Positions 12,301-23,200 of a DNA stretch of 64,000 bases are shown here, piece after piece. This DNA is from Ectocarpus siliculosus. Taxonomy: Eukaryota > Sar > Phaeophyceae > Ectocarpales > Ectocarpaceae. Every line of letters starts with the position of its first letter. Within the stretch, counting starts at the first letter, position 1. A program made the position numbers and the translations under genes. Below the pieces are notes generated by a model, which was not told the origin of the DNA, did no database searches, and worked only from the letters and a program-made list of their open reading frames with translations. The stretch covers positions 5,176,324 to 5,240,323 of the forward strand of contig FN649728.1 in the NCBI GenBank assembly GCA_000310025.1. The letters run 5' to 3'.

Positions 12301-15300
12301 CAAGCCTCCCACGAGTTCTCACCAAACGATTTCGGATTACGAACATTTTACGAAGCACCGCTACCCCATTAACTACTTGCCGGGTCACTACAAGGGAGGC
12401 ACGAGGTAGCTGTAGTGGCAGAAGCTAGACGACATCTCTATGGATCATGCGGGGAACGCAGGGGGGCTGCCTAGACGACAGCGACCCACCTCACCTAGCT
12501 TGGTACCGGTTGGTCTAAAATATACAATCTTTTTACGTGCCTTGGTTGTCCGCAAGCCTCCGACACACACGCTCTCTCTTCTATGCGATGGGCTGTGGTG
12601 TACGTCTGCCCGCTTGTATTCATTCAGGGTTGACCACCGCTCACCAGAATGCTTCGGCATCCCGGGAACCCAGCCGTCCACGGTCCTTAAACCGAAGGCG
12701 TGTTAGCTACGGGAGCCAGTTGAGTGGAAGCCTCCAGGCGGGAGCTCCGGATACTCGTGCCTATGCCACCCGCGTTAGAACGGGAGGATCGTCAAGCTCC
12801 GGCTTTGGCATAGAAGGGGGAGCACTGCAGGGCAACAAGGACGGGCATGGTCTCAAGTTCCTCGGGAGTCTGTCTGATGTTTTCGGGGACGAAATGGTCG
12901 AGGTGAGATTGGGTGCGTGTCGTCTCTGGTTGATTCAGCCGGCCGTAGCTACCCACAAAACGCATCGATTGTGAGGAAGCCCCCCATCGGAACCAACCAT
13001 CCATGTTGTTTGAACCTGGGGTGTCCGTCAGGTCTATCTCGGCAGCTTTCATCAACAAGCCCTCATCTCAGAGGCAAAAAAGGTGCTGTCGCAGCCTCGA
13101 AACAGAGGTCTAGGGGTGGAACTGGTGGCGGGCGTTGCGGCGGTGGGCGTAGGGCGCAACTCAATTGGAGCTGTCATCACGACTTCCAGGCCGTACAAAA
13201 AGGTGCGGTTTAGAACATCTTGTGAAGGACTTGCAGCATGCATCTGGCGCACAACAATTTTTCATAAGACAAAATATCAAAACGAACACGTACGCGCTTG
13301 CTCAACGCGCGTGTTTCAGTTAATTCTCCGCGAGATTTACGGGCCGAAGCAACTGCTGCTGCTTGACAGGTGACGCTTGAGATGTCTGCGAGCATGTCCG
13401 AGAGGGAGTGTCCTGACCCAAAGGGATACATCTCCACCACGCTCGCTGTCATTGAGGTACGACTGTCGCAAGACATTTCTATTGCCAGTATATTATCCAG
13501 ACTGATAAAACAGCAGTCTGGAGGAGTTACTCCAGGCAGCTACGGTTGCCGCATAGCCATGCGCGAATGTGAAGTCGAGGCGCAACAATTAATCTCTTTA
13601 GCATTGATCTTCGTAGGACGCGATGGGCGTCAGCAACCTCTTCGTTTTGGACCTTTGCGACACGACCAATGCTCAAGACCCAAGAGACGGCCGAACCAGC
13701 CTCATGACAGCGGTGCTGGACAACAACGAGGTAGGAACAACGGGGGGTATCGCAATATCCGCGCGATGGTGGTTGACCTTGTTGTTGTAGTCGGTTGGCG
13801 GGGCGGATTGTCCGAGTACGTAAGTGATGGCAAGAAGACGACATCAAAAGTGTGAGTGGTTCGTGCAACAATCCTGCCTTGGTTTCATATTTGCAGTGGG
13901 GCCGGTACTCACACAAAACTTTGAGTACGTGCAAGGTCGGTGAGGACTACTTTATGTCGTGTAGCTTACCCGCTCAACCGGCGCTCGCGTCCCTAGTGTT
14001 CTCCTGATGCCGTCACATTCGCGCTTTCGCAAACAGCGGTCTCTTTTCTCAGCTTGGATTTCGTGTGGCCTTCAGCGCTACCCTCTCGATGACTCGAATC
14101 GTGTTTTCATTTTTCAGATGTTGGTAGAGAGGCTTCTCGTGGAAGGGGTGGACATCGCGGTGACCGACACGCTAAACAGAACCGCTCTTCTTCACAGCGT
14201 CATCAGCAAACACGATGCCATCACGCAGTTACTCTTGGCACACCACAGCGAGCTCGTCCGGAATCGGCTGAACAGCGCCAGAAAGGTAAGATATAAAGTA
14301 CGGAAATGAACCAGCCCTCCTTTTCAAGAGGTCTGCGAGCATGCGTATCCGGACGACCTCTTTCAAAACGAACCATTGGGAATTTGCTGTTCGAAGATGA
14401 AAGGCCTCGGTTTGACTATGCCCCCTGGCTATTCCCCAATCACCATAGTCAAATGTGCGTACCTGGCATATGTTTTTCTCCCTCTTGGAACCGTTTCCAA
14501 CGCACAGCTTCGCGGCGGCGGCGGCGGCGGTGGAGGGAGGGATCCGGGAACAACCGAGGACGGTAACAAGAGATCTTCCTCGTTTCGCCTATTTCGACAC
14601 CCAAGCGGAGGTGGAGGGTTAACCAGTGCTGTCTCTGACCTCCAGGTAAATACACAATAAAGGACGGCTGGAATAGTCTTTCAATCTACACAAAACTGTT
14701 CACACAAATGAATTGTTTTTTGTTTCAGTCACCACGCACGGTCCGAATGCTGTACACCAGAAAGTAAAGAATAAGCCTTGTTTTGAGCAGGCGATGCTGG
14801 ACCAGCGCGATTTCTCTGGGAAGGCAGCTCTTCACCACGCTGTGGCAGACACGGAGGAGAGGCATCAGGTTGTTCAGAACTTGCTTACAGCAAAGTCTCA
14901 GGTAAACAATTTCATTCGGATTTACCTGGTATTGTTTTAACTTTCGGGGAAATGTGAAGACCCGGAGGTCTTGCCGGAAGCACCGTGGCTCTGGAACAGC
15001 TATTCGTCATTTCCCATGTTCGGGGCGGTAGTACGTGAAAGCTTGCCGACCCGAAAAGTTATGTTCTCGAATGATAGTAGCAACAGGCAGTTTTGTCCGT
15101 GTTGTATGTTCCAGGTGAATATCCGAGACGCTCGCGGAAACTCTCCTCTGCATATCGCGTGCCAGCACGGACACATCCACATCGTCAAAACCCTCATCAT
15201 CTACAGCGCCAACTCAGGTATCTCATGTGGGGTTGAGGTTTGGTTCCGCCTTCGTCTTTCGCACCGTCTTATTTCGTGCCGTTGGTATGTCCACGTTGAC

Positions 15301-16684
15301 TTGATTTTGCTGGGATTCGTCGTATGGAACTACCTTGTTCCTCTTCTTCGTCACCATGTGCCTTGCCTTTCAATGCCCTTCCTGGGCATTCCCGTGACCG
15401 TTCCCGTTTTATTTCCAGGATCCAAAAACGAAGAGCTGATGACCCCTCTTCACATCGCCAGCCTCAATTTGCGCATGAAGATCGTCAGTGTTCTGCTCAA
15501 GGAGAACCAGGCAGGCCTTCTTTGCACTAGGCAGTGTCATGTCAACGCTATCTCGTTCATGTCGCAGGCATGGCTTGAACAACATAGGGTGGGGGTTGAT
15601 GGGGCTGATTCAGTCGAATGTAGTCTGGTAGTGCGTGTGATTGCGCTAGGTACGATGCCGTGCGGATCAATCGTGAGATGACGACGGCCCTCGGCGTTCC
15701 TCAGAGGTTCTGTGAAGCAATGCCGCAGGGCTAGGACTTAGAGAGGCGTACGATATTTTCCGGCATCGTCCATCCTATGTACTCTGCTGCTAGCGTGGGG
15801 TGGAGGTTGGGGATGTCACACCTAGCTTGACCACCCGTACTGTCGTGTTGCTCACAAACGTGTTGCACAATACGCTTGGCAACGATGTATGTGCTGGGCG
15901 GCTAAACACGTTGAAACACGCAAACAATGTTGTCGGCACCGGATGCATGTCCAGTCCACTTGACCGGTCTTACCTCTGTAGCGACATTTATGCAGGCTTT
16001 GTTGACTGTACGTATCTGTCGTGCTGTCGTATACCACATGCCAGGGAGGGATGGTGACTGCGGAGGACGCAAGGGGGTGGACACCGCTTCACTACGCCTG
16101 CCGGGCGCTGGCGATGTCGGAGAGCTCAACCTCCTGTACGGCACAGGCGGGCCTTAACCTGATGAGGGAAGGTGCAGAGGACGTGAGTATCGTGATGCAC
16201 AGTCGCTTGACAAAACCTCGGCGATTGGCTGGCTGGATCCATGCTTGCGATATCCAAAGAGAGCTGTTCTAAAGTCGTAGTACTGTAGTACCAAAATCGC
16301 AGCTCCCTCCATGGTAAATATAACTAATTCTCGACGGAATGTTTAGTCCATGCGATTGGCGTCGTGGAAGTATGTGAGGAGTCCCTAGGGTTAGCTTTGA
16401 GTCTTTTGATTCTTGTGCAGTTCAGATCGGCACTTCACGCCCGTCACCTCAGCAGAGCAGAGAGTGCTATGTGATGCCGAACAAAAGAGTCCTTCATCGA
16501 CTGAGAGTATCCATCGTCAGGAAAACGACCCCCTTTCGTTCCAGGTTGTCCAGCAGCTGCTGCGGCATGGTGCCGATCTCCACAGCCTGGACAAGACTGC
16601 TTCCAAACCTCTCGACTTTCGCAAGTACTTCGGCGAGCGTCGGGATGACATCATGCAGGCAGTCCAGGATACCTTGCAGTATAA
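390..16684 (+). CDS. Armadillo- and ankyrin-repeat coding region (multi-exon; N-terminal part of a possible ARM-ANK-polycystin gene)
   Basis: Exons by phase: 390-509 (weak), 970-1107, 1408-1566, 1824-1880, 2831-2962, 4191-4326, 4744-4822, about 5116-5212, 5451-5576, 5946-6074, 6345-6772, 7590-7718, 8073-8210, 8415-8627, 8865-8986, 9339-9454, 10001-10465, 10602-10917, 11352-11684, 12628-12902, 13032-13202, 13370-13456, 13617-13730, 14118-14285, 14508-14645, 14791-14901, 15115-15217, 15419-15510, 16045-16182, 16545-16684. Phases match at every junction listed. The first third reads as ARM repeats and the last exons as ankyrin repeats; between them lie Ser/Gln-rich exons I do not recognise. Such repeats are protein-binding scaffolds. 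After the last ankyrin exon the frame meets TGA (16686-16688), but an AA|GTGAGC donor just before it gives phase 2, which fits the next exon at 17240 and leads into a polycystin channel. It is either one fusion gene or two adjacent genes. The 11352-12902 exon borders are the least certain. Confidence 0.7.
3136..3978. mobile_element. MITE-like element with TACCGTAAACTACGGA inverted ends
   Basis: The left end TACCGTAAACTACGGAGTTT is repeated inverted at the right end (...AATTCCGTAGTTTACGGTA). Read as TA|CCGTAAACTACGG ... CCGTAGTTTACGG|TA, the outer TA could be the target duplication of a Tc1/mariner-type insertion. The 843-bp interior is G/C-run rich and has no transposase-like open frame, so the element is non-autonomous. 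It lies in the intron between ARM exons 2831-2962 and 4191-4326. Confidence 0.6.
6541..6620 (+). repeat. CAT/CAG run coding a His/Gln-rich insert
   Basis: Within the 428-bp exon 6345-6772, runs of CAT, CAG and CAA encode an alternating His/Asp and poly-Gln stretch. The exon is open throughout. Its phase-2 donor at 6773 (GTAGGT) joins cleanly to the next ARM exon at 7590, so the run is probably translated as a flexible loop between repeats. It could vary in length between individuals. Confidence 0.6.
13617..16684 (+). other. Ankyrin-repeat module
   Basis: About seven ankyrin repeats occur over eight exons. Clear matches to the family's D-x-x-G-x-[ST]-x-L-x-x-A pattern are DPRDGRTSLMTAVLDNN (13617-13730), DTLNRTALLHSVI (14118-14285), DFSGKAALHHAV (14791-14901), DARGNSPLHIACQHGH (15115-15217), LMTPLHIASLN (15419-15510), DARGWTPLHYACRAL (16045-16182) and QQLLRHGADLHSLD (16545-16684). 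Exon 14508-14645 inserts a Gly/Ser-rich linker. The 15510/16045 junction uses a GC donor (CAG|GCAGGC). The alternative GT donor at 15589 keeps the same phase but adds 26 non-ankyrin residues. Ankyrin repeats directly before a TRP-type membrane domain are common in other TRP classes (TRPA, TRPC, TRPV) but not in polycystins. Confidence 0.85.
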
Positions 16685-17239
16685 GTGAGCCAGAGACGGA
16701 CGGACGAACAGGGAGGGGGGGCAGAGTCTCGTTGCGCGCTCGAAAATGGCGTTATGCAAGCACCCAACAATGGGATACATTTCCGCGTCATGTAGAACTT
16801 TACTCGTTGGACCCTGTTCGCTGAGACAAGGGGCCCTCCAAATTGCGAGAACGGAACACCCGTATCCACCCCCCCCCCTAGACTCAAATTACCGCCTCGA
16901 ACAGGCTCACTAGACGGAGGGTGTACTGTTCTGTTGTATAGGATTTGGTGTGGCGTACACGTAAAACCTGTAAGCTCTGTATTGCATAGACTTTGCTACG
17001 ACTGCATATTGAGTACTACTGAATGTCCATAGGTATTTGTATCGCAATCAAATTTCCAGATACTGTACTATGGCATACCAACGTTTAATGTACTTCTAAC
17101 TAAACACAGAGCCCTCCTCCCGGCCAAAGTTGAAGCCCAACCTGCGGGTGTTCCATTCTTGCAATGCGGAGGGCCCTTGGCTGAGACGCGCGCGTTGTTG
17201 ATACGTTTCACCTGTCCCCTCCCCCGACCCCGGTTGCAG

Positions 17240-20200
17240 ATTGCTAAGGGCACGACAGATATTTTCTTCCGTGCAGTCGTTGCCCGAAAGAGCCGCTTTG
17301 TGGATCACAGGCGCCACGGATCCTTGGAACGAAAGCAGCCCCGCCCAGGTCATGCTTTTACCTTTCGCAGAGCAATGAAAGTTGCATGTGCCGTAACGTA
17401 TGTCTGTCACGTTCACAACACTTGCCCCTCCCGCACGTGAAAAATTTGCCGTGCAGGAGTTTCACGTGTCCCAAATTCGTCTTTGCGTCCAGCTTGAAGT
17501 GTTCTGGCAACTTGTTGCCAAGCACGGTTCAGCATATTGCGCAGTCGATTGCCCTCGGAAACAAGAGTCTAGGGGGAAAGGGAGAACTTACGGCGGGGTT
17601 CGAGCTAAGCTAGAAGCCGAGAATTGGTGATATCAAACGCTATCGGGTTGATTCTATGGGCGGCTCCGCCTGTGTTCTCCACGCCGACTCGCGATTTCTC
17701 CTGTTACGATGAGAATCTTGATGGAAGACAGGTCGGGCGCCAACCTGCCCATATCTCAAAATCATGTGCTCAGCCTCCAACGGCTTCAGGAATACTTTGT
17801 AGTGGCTGCTATCTGTCTATCAATGTTCTTCGACTTTCTCCTTTCCGTATTAGTTCTCACGAGGTTTCTAGGGCAGACTGTTCGGTAGCGGGTCGACATA
17901 AGATCCTCCGTGTTACACATTCATCTCACCCGGACGACGGCCATGCGATTCGGTTTGGTTTGTCACAGGCGAGGCAACGGTTGGTCTACCAGCAGAGCAA
18001 GCAACGATACCACGCCGGAAGGAGCATTTTTTCTTCGGCCCGTGTTCAGGAGGTACGTGCTACCGTGTGCGCATCGGCTCTTCTGTAGATTATTCGCCAA
18101 TTTCTAGACTGCCCATCAACGTTTCGTCCAATTTCGTACTTGGTCCTGCCAAAAATGCGTGCTCATGGGTATTCTTGAGGGAAGGAAGTGCTGAACCTTT
18201 CTTGTGCTAAAAATGAATGCGTGCGCTGCAGAACAACGTTTGCGTGTAACCTGAATCAGGGTCCGAACAAACGACTATAATAGCGACATTTCACAGTAGT
18301 AAACACGAATGTTGTCAATTTCTGGGGCAGTGGCCCGAATGGTCTAGTAAGGCCGATCCCATGCCTGCCCCAATCTCCCGTCTACAGGCTGTCCACGAGG
18401 AATGGATCCAGGGAGGCCACCGGATTCGGGCACTTCGGGTGCTGCTCCTGTACCTTGTCTACCTTGTCGTTTTTACGCTGTGTTCGGTGCTAAACTCCGG
18501 GAGGAACATGCCTCACGGCTACCACCTGACCATGTAAGAAAAAGAGAGTTTGTTCCTTGATTGTTCCCCGAGGTTCTCCACACTAGGCTTGGATGTGTAT
18601 GGTCGAGGCCTCCAGCATGGCCATGAATGAAATGTAACTTGGGTAATTTTTCTGGTCGACCTCTCTTTAGAGGTGCGATCCTACGTAGGCAACAAATCTG
18701 TCATGGCTCAGCTCTTGCCCGTGCTTGTATGTCAACGAAACCCACCCCCTTTCAACTGCGAGTAGACGACGATAATTTTTCTTCTTTTAGCCTGGTAAGC
18801 GAACCAGGGCCTCAGGATGGCTTTCTATTGAAATCACAGTATCACATGGAGCTAACATGATCATCGGTAGAAGCAAGTTCAACAATCCAGGAACCTCTTG
18901 CCGACTTTGACCTAGAAAGAGTTGGAACAAGCGTTGAGGTGTGACAAGCGTTCGTTGAGGTGTGACAAGCGTTATTTTCCATCGACCATTCCCAGGTCGA
19001 TTAGATCGGCGATCGAAATCGGGTCTGGTCTGTGGGACGAGGAAGAGTCCCTCTTCGGTACGACGGACTCCGCGGCCAGCATCTGGGAATGGTTGCAAGG
19101 CCCTGTCGTTGACCTCGTCTACGCGGATACCAACAACAGGTGTTCGACTAGAAAATTCGTTGGAGCACCATTGCCATTCGCTCAAGGAACTGGATTACCG
19201 TGCTCCCAGCGGCACACACCGAGAACAAAACAACTTACGGTCGTGGAACTATCTTTGAGCGAGTGATACAGAGAACACACAAGGCGATCCAAGATGCCGA
19301 AGCCCGACCGTACTGTCCACGCTACAGTCCCAACTGGGCATTGAAAACTGCGTAGAATACCCGCGGCACTCGCTACGCTGACAGAATCAAATGATGCCCG
19401 CCGTCCATATTTCGTCGGATTTCTTGCAGTTGGTACGAAGGAGACACCTTGGTGAATTCCCAAGGATGGAACGCCGTGAGCATACTGGGACAACCAAGGC
19501 TCAGTCAGTGGCGAACGGCGTCCGATTCTTGCGAGGTGCCGTGTGTGCGGCGTGCTTTGAACGTGTTGCAGCTACCCGTCGTTGACGCTTGTGACAAGCG
19601 CCATCACCGTCATTTACCCACCCCGCAACCCTTAACCCCCTCCTCTTTTGGTTGCACGGACCATCAGACCTGGCCACTCATCTTGGCCGAAGAAGAACTA
19701 AGCAGCAACAGCAGCAAGTTTTGCTTTACTGATTACTGCGGCGAAGACTCAGGGGCAACGGCACTCTGTCACGCAGCTTCCATGGATGCCAGACCCTTCG
19801 GCCCAAATTTCAAGTGAGGTGTCGCCCCTTGTTCGTTTGTAGCATGGACACGCCCCGGGCCCGATCACGTGAAGTAAGGGCTAAATCGGAAGTACTTGAA
19901 GGAAGCGAGGACCAAGTCAGCTGAAGTCGTTTAGTAGAAGCAAGCGTGCGGTGCATAAGTGAGAGCTCGGCTCCTTCTGCAACGAACAGCGAGAAAAACG
20001 AATAGAGTGCCCAAGGATGTCGGGACTCGCATGTGATGGTACCTTTTCTATGGTATGCGAGAGCCGACAGCGCCTCGATGCCCCCAGCCATCGAGCAATT
20101 AATGGTACCTACACCCACACCCACCCACAGGTACGAGTACGTTCCCGATGCTCACAAGGACAAGATAAAGGGGTCCTTTGGAGTGTACGGGCCGGGAGCA

Positions 20201-23200
20201 TTCGTGCACTACATCCCCACTGTGGACCGAGGGTTAGCCGAGTCAGGCATGGAAGAACTCGAAGTGAGCTGTCGTACAGATGTGACGTATAACCTTTTTT
20301 CGGGCGTATACCCCTCTAGTCCAGGGTAACATGGAATCTGTGTTCGAGGGTCTCGTTGTTGCGTCGGGTCTGCTGCTGTCTCCACAATAAAAAACCATTG
20401 TGACATCGGTCCTCACCTCATATCCCAACTCTTCATTGGACGAAGGAAGTCAATTCATTAGCAGAACGTAACCCAAACAGAGACAAAGGCAACGAAAACA
20501 AACAGGAACGATTAGTCGTCGAACAGACAGAAAACAGGGGTATTGCTTTTACGGTCCAAGACTAGTTATTGTTTAGAAACCCGGGGTCATGGGTAGAAGA
20601 AAGTTGTAACCCCGCTGCCATCCTGTGGAGGAAAGCATGCCCTTGCTGTAGCAAGTTGCGTAACGAGAGGAAGCCGCAGAACACGTGGGAAGACGGAAGG
20701 AAAGCAGCGGCCGCCCAACGTAAGTGGCGGCACAGTAGCAATAATCCCGCCCTCCCATCCCTTTTCTTTCGAAGGTGGGGGAATAAGTTCGGGAATATTC
20801 GGTTCAAGTCGGGATGTTGTAGAATGGTGTGTACCATTCGGGGACTTGGTCAGTATCGGGACGCAGGCGTGTACAGTTGTAGTCCCCGGGCTGGTATTAT
20901 TTGTGAGGAGAGAGACGGATCTGTAAGGGTTATCTCCTCGCCTCGCTGTCAATGTACTGGCGAGAGGATGTGCGTTCCGTGTGTCTCTCCCCAACACGTG
21001 GCCTAGAAAAGCGGGAAAATAGCAAACAAGGAAAACAACAAGAAATAACTCTTGTCATCGTTTCTTGTGAAACTTCCATCTGGCTTTGTGGAAGTCATGA
21101 AAGCTTCCATGGATGCATCGTTTGAAGCCATGGTAGCTTTGCATAGCACCACTCTCTGCGTGGTTTCGAGGAAAGACTCCATGAATGCTTCCGTGGAAGT
21201 CATAGGAATCTATGGTGTGGCTGCTGACGATTTAACAATGCTGCAGGCCGATGGATGGATCGACGAGAGCTCTCGGGCGGTCTCGCTGGAGCTGGCCATC
21301 CACAGCTTTTCAGGAAGGCAAGTCTGATACCATCGCGAATCTGCAGGCTAACCCTCACGTGCCGATCAGAGGTTTGGAACTTGCACCTCCACAGAAAACG
21401 CTGACCTGTCTTGTCCTCAGGGCCCCAAACGTAGGCCAACCCTCCCCTGACACCAGAAAGTTCCGTAGATTAGTTAGTAGGACACGCGAACAGTCAAATA
21501 GGGACATTTGGTGCGACTCAGGGAGCACGTGCCACCCCCAGCACTCCTCCGTGTTTTCCGGGGCTGGATACAGTTTGGTCGAGGTGTGCGAACGTAACGA
21601 GATAAGAAGTTGTGTCAAAGCACATGTGTAGGTAACAGGGAATGGTTGCCCCGCTGTGCCAGATGTAGATCAACTTCGTCGAAAGTCCCTAGTGCATGTT
21701 GTGGTGCAGTGCCGAACTGGCCATTTTTGTGTTGGGGCATCCTGGATTCCATGAGTCACACCAATGTACAGATAAGGGATGGTAAGCCACACCCACATGA
21801 AAGTGCGAATCAGTTTGAAATGTGCTTGTATCCATTGTCACAGATGCTGCCCGCCCCCCCCCCCTTATCTGTAAAGAGAGCTTATCCCAATTCGCAGCAC
21901 GTGCTCATAGGCTGAGTTTCACACGAGCCGTTCCACAGCCAGTTGCTCGCTTCGCCTGACAAACATCGGATGGATATTTTATCTACTCGGACGGAGCAAG
22001 GTAACGAGTGTAGCGAATGTTTCAACCTGTATCTTCGATACTTTTCAAACTAGCTGCGCATGTCTACTACGTGTGGCTGCAGGAAGCTGATGTACGTGCG
22101 TATTCTGATTGAGCTACCCGCGGAGGGCGGGGTTCCTTTGACCCACCCGTCCTACGTCACGTTCAGCACTTTCAACTCCTTCCATACCCTTCGCAACATC
22201 ATGCTTGGCCCAAGGTGAGCAGAAAGAGAAAAGGGTCTCCTCGCTTGTTGACGTGTATGTGTAACCGTATTTCGCGAAATCAAACACAAGAATGAACGGA
22301 ATACTTCCCCTTTGCCACGGGCTTGTGAAATGAAGTGATGCAGCCCATGCAGCAATGGCTCAAACACCGCAGACGATGAGGTTTTCCTCTTGCCCCTCTC
22401 TGCTACGCCAACGGCAGCCGCTTGCGTATTGAACCCACAGCTGCGTCTTTTGCCATAAAGGTTGCCAACGTGGAACACACCTATTGAACTGGGTGTCAAG
22501 GACTATACCAGGCAATCCAGGACTCTACGTCAAGGTTGTTGAGCTATTTCGACCAATAAATCATTTGATGCTTTGAGCGTTGCCTGGAAAATGTTCAGCG
22601 CCAAATCGCCGCGCTTTGAAATTCACGACACAACCGCTCCCATGGCCCTAAACAATGCCTGCAACAACATCAGGGGCGCGCAGTACTACTGGTTGCAGCT
22701 CGGACATGACGGTGGAGGAATAACCGGTGACAGGTAAATAGGTTGTGTGAGGCGTGAAGGAGTGTGCGGTCCAGTCTCGGGATGGGTCGCGGCTTATGTT
22801 TACGTGTGGCAGAGGAGAGCGACGGGGTGAGCAAGAGAGAGAGAGGGAGAGAGAGAGTTGTCTAGCTTCATTGACGCGCTATACGGCAGCAATGACCCAT
22901 TCCTCATCGAGATACTGTGTGGTATTCCTCAAACACGAACGACAGGAGAAACAGTCATGTGCTGGATGAATGAGCATGCTTCTTAGCCATGCCGGCATGG
23001 GTCTATTCCCATACAATAAGCGCAGAGAATATGTTTAGGCATTTTCATCGCTGTTGCAGAAATTCCTCGGAAACTAGTGGAGGGTAGCTGCTTCTGTTAT
23101 GTTCTGTGAGCACAACCGGACAAACGGTATGGTAGCTATTCTACATGTGCGCGACTTACTAATGATTGCGTTGCGCTGGTGGCTTGTTTTTTTCCAGGCT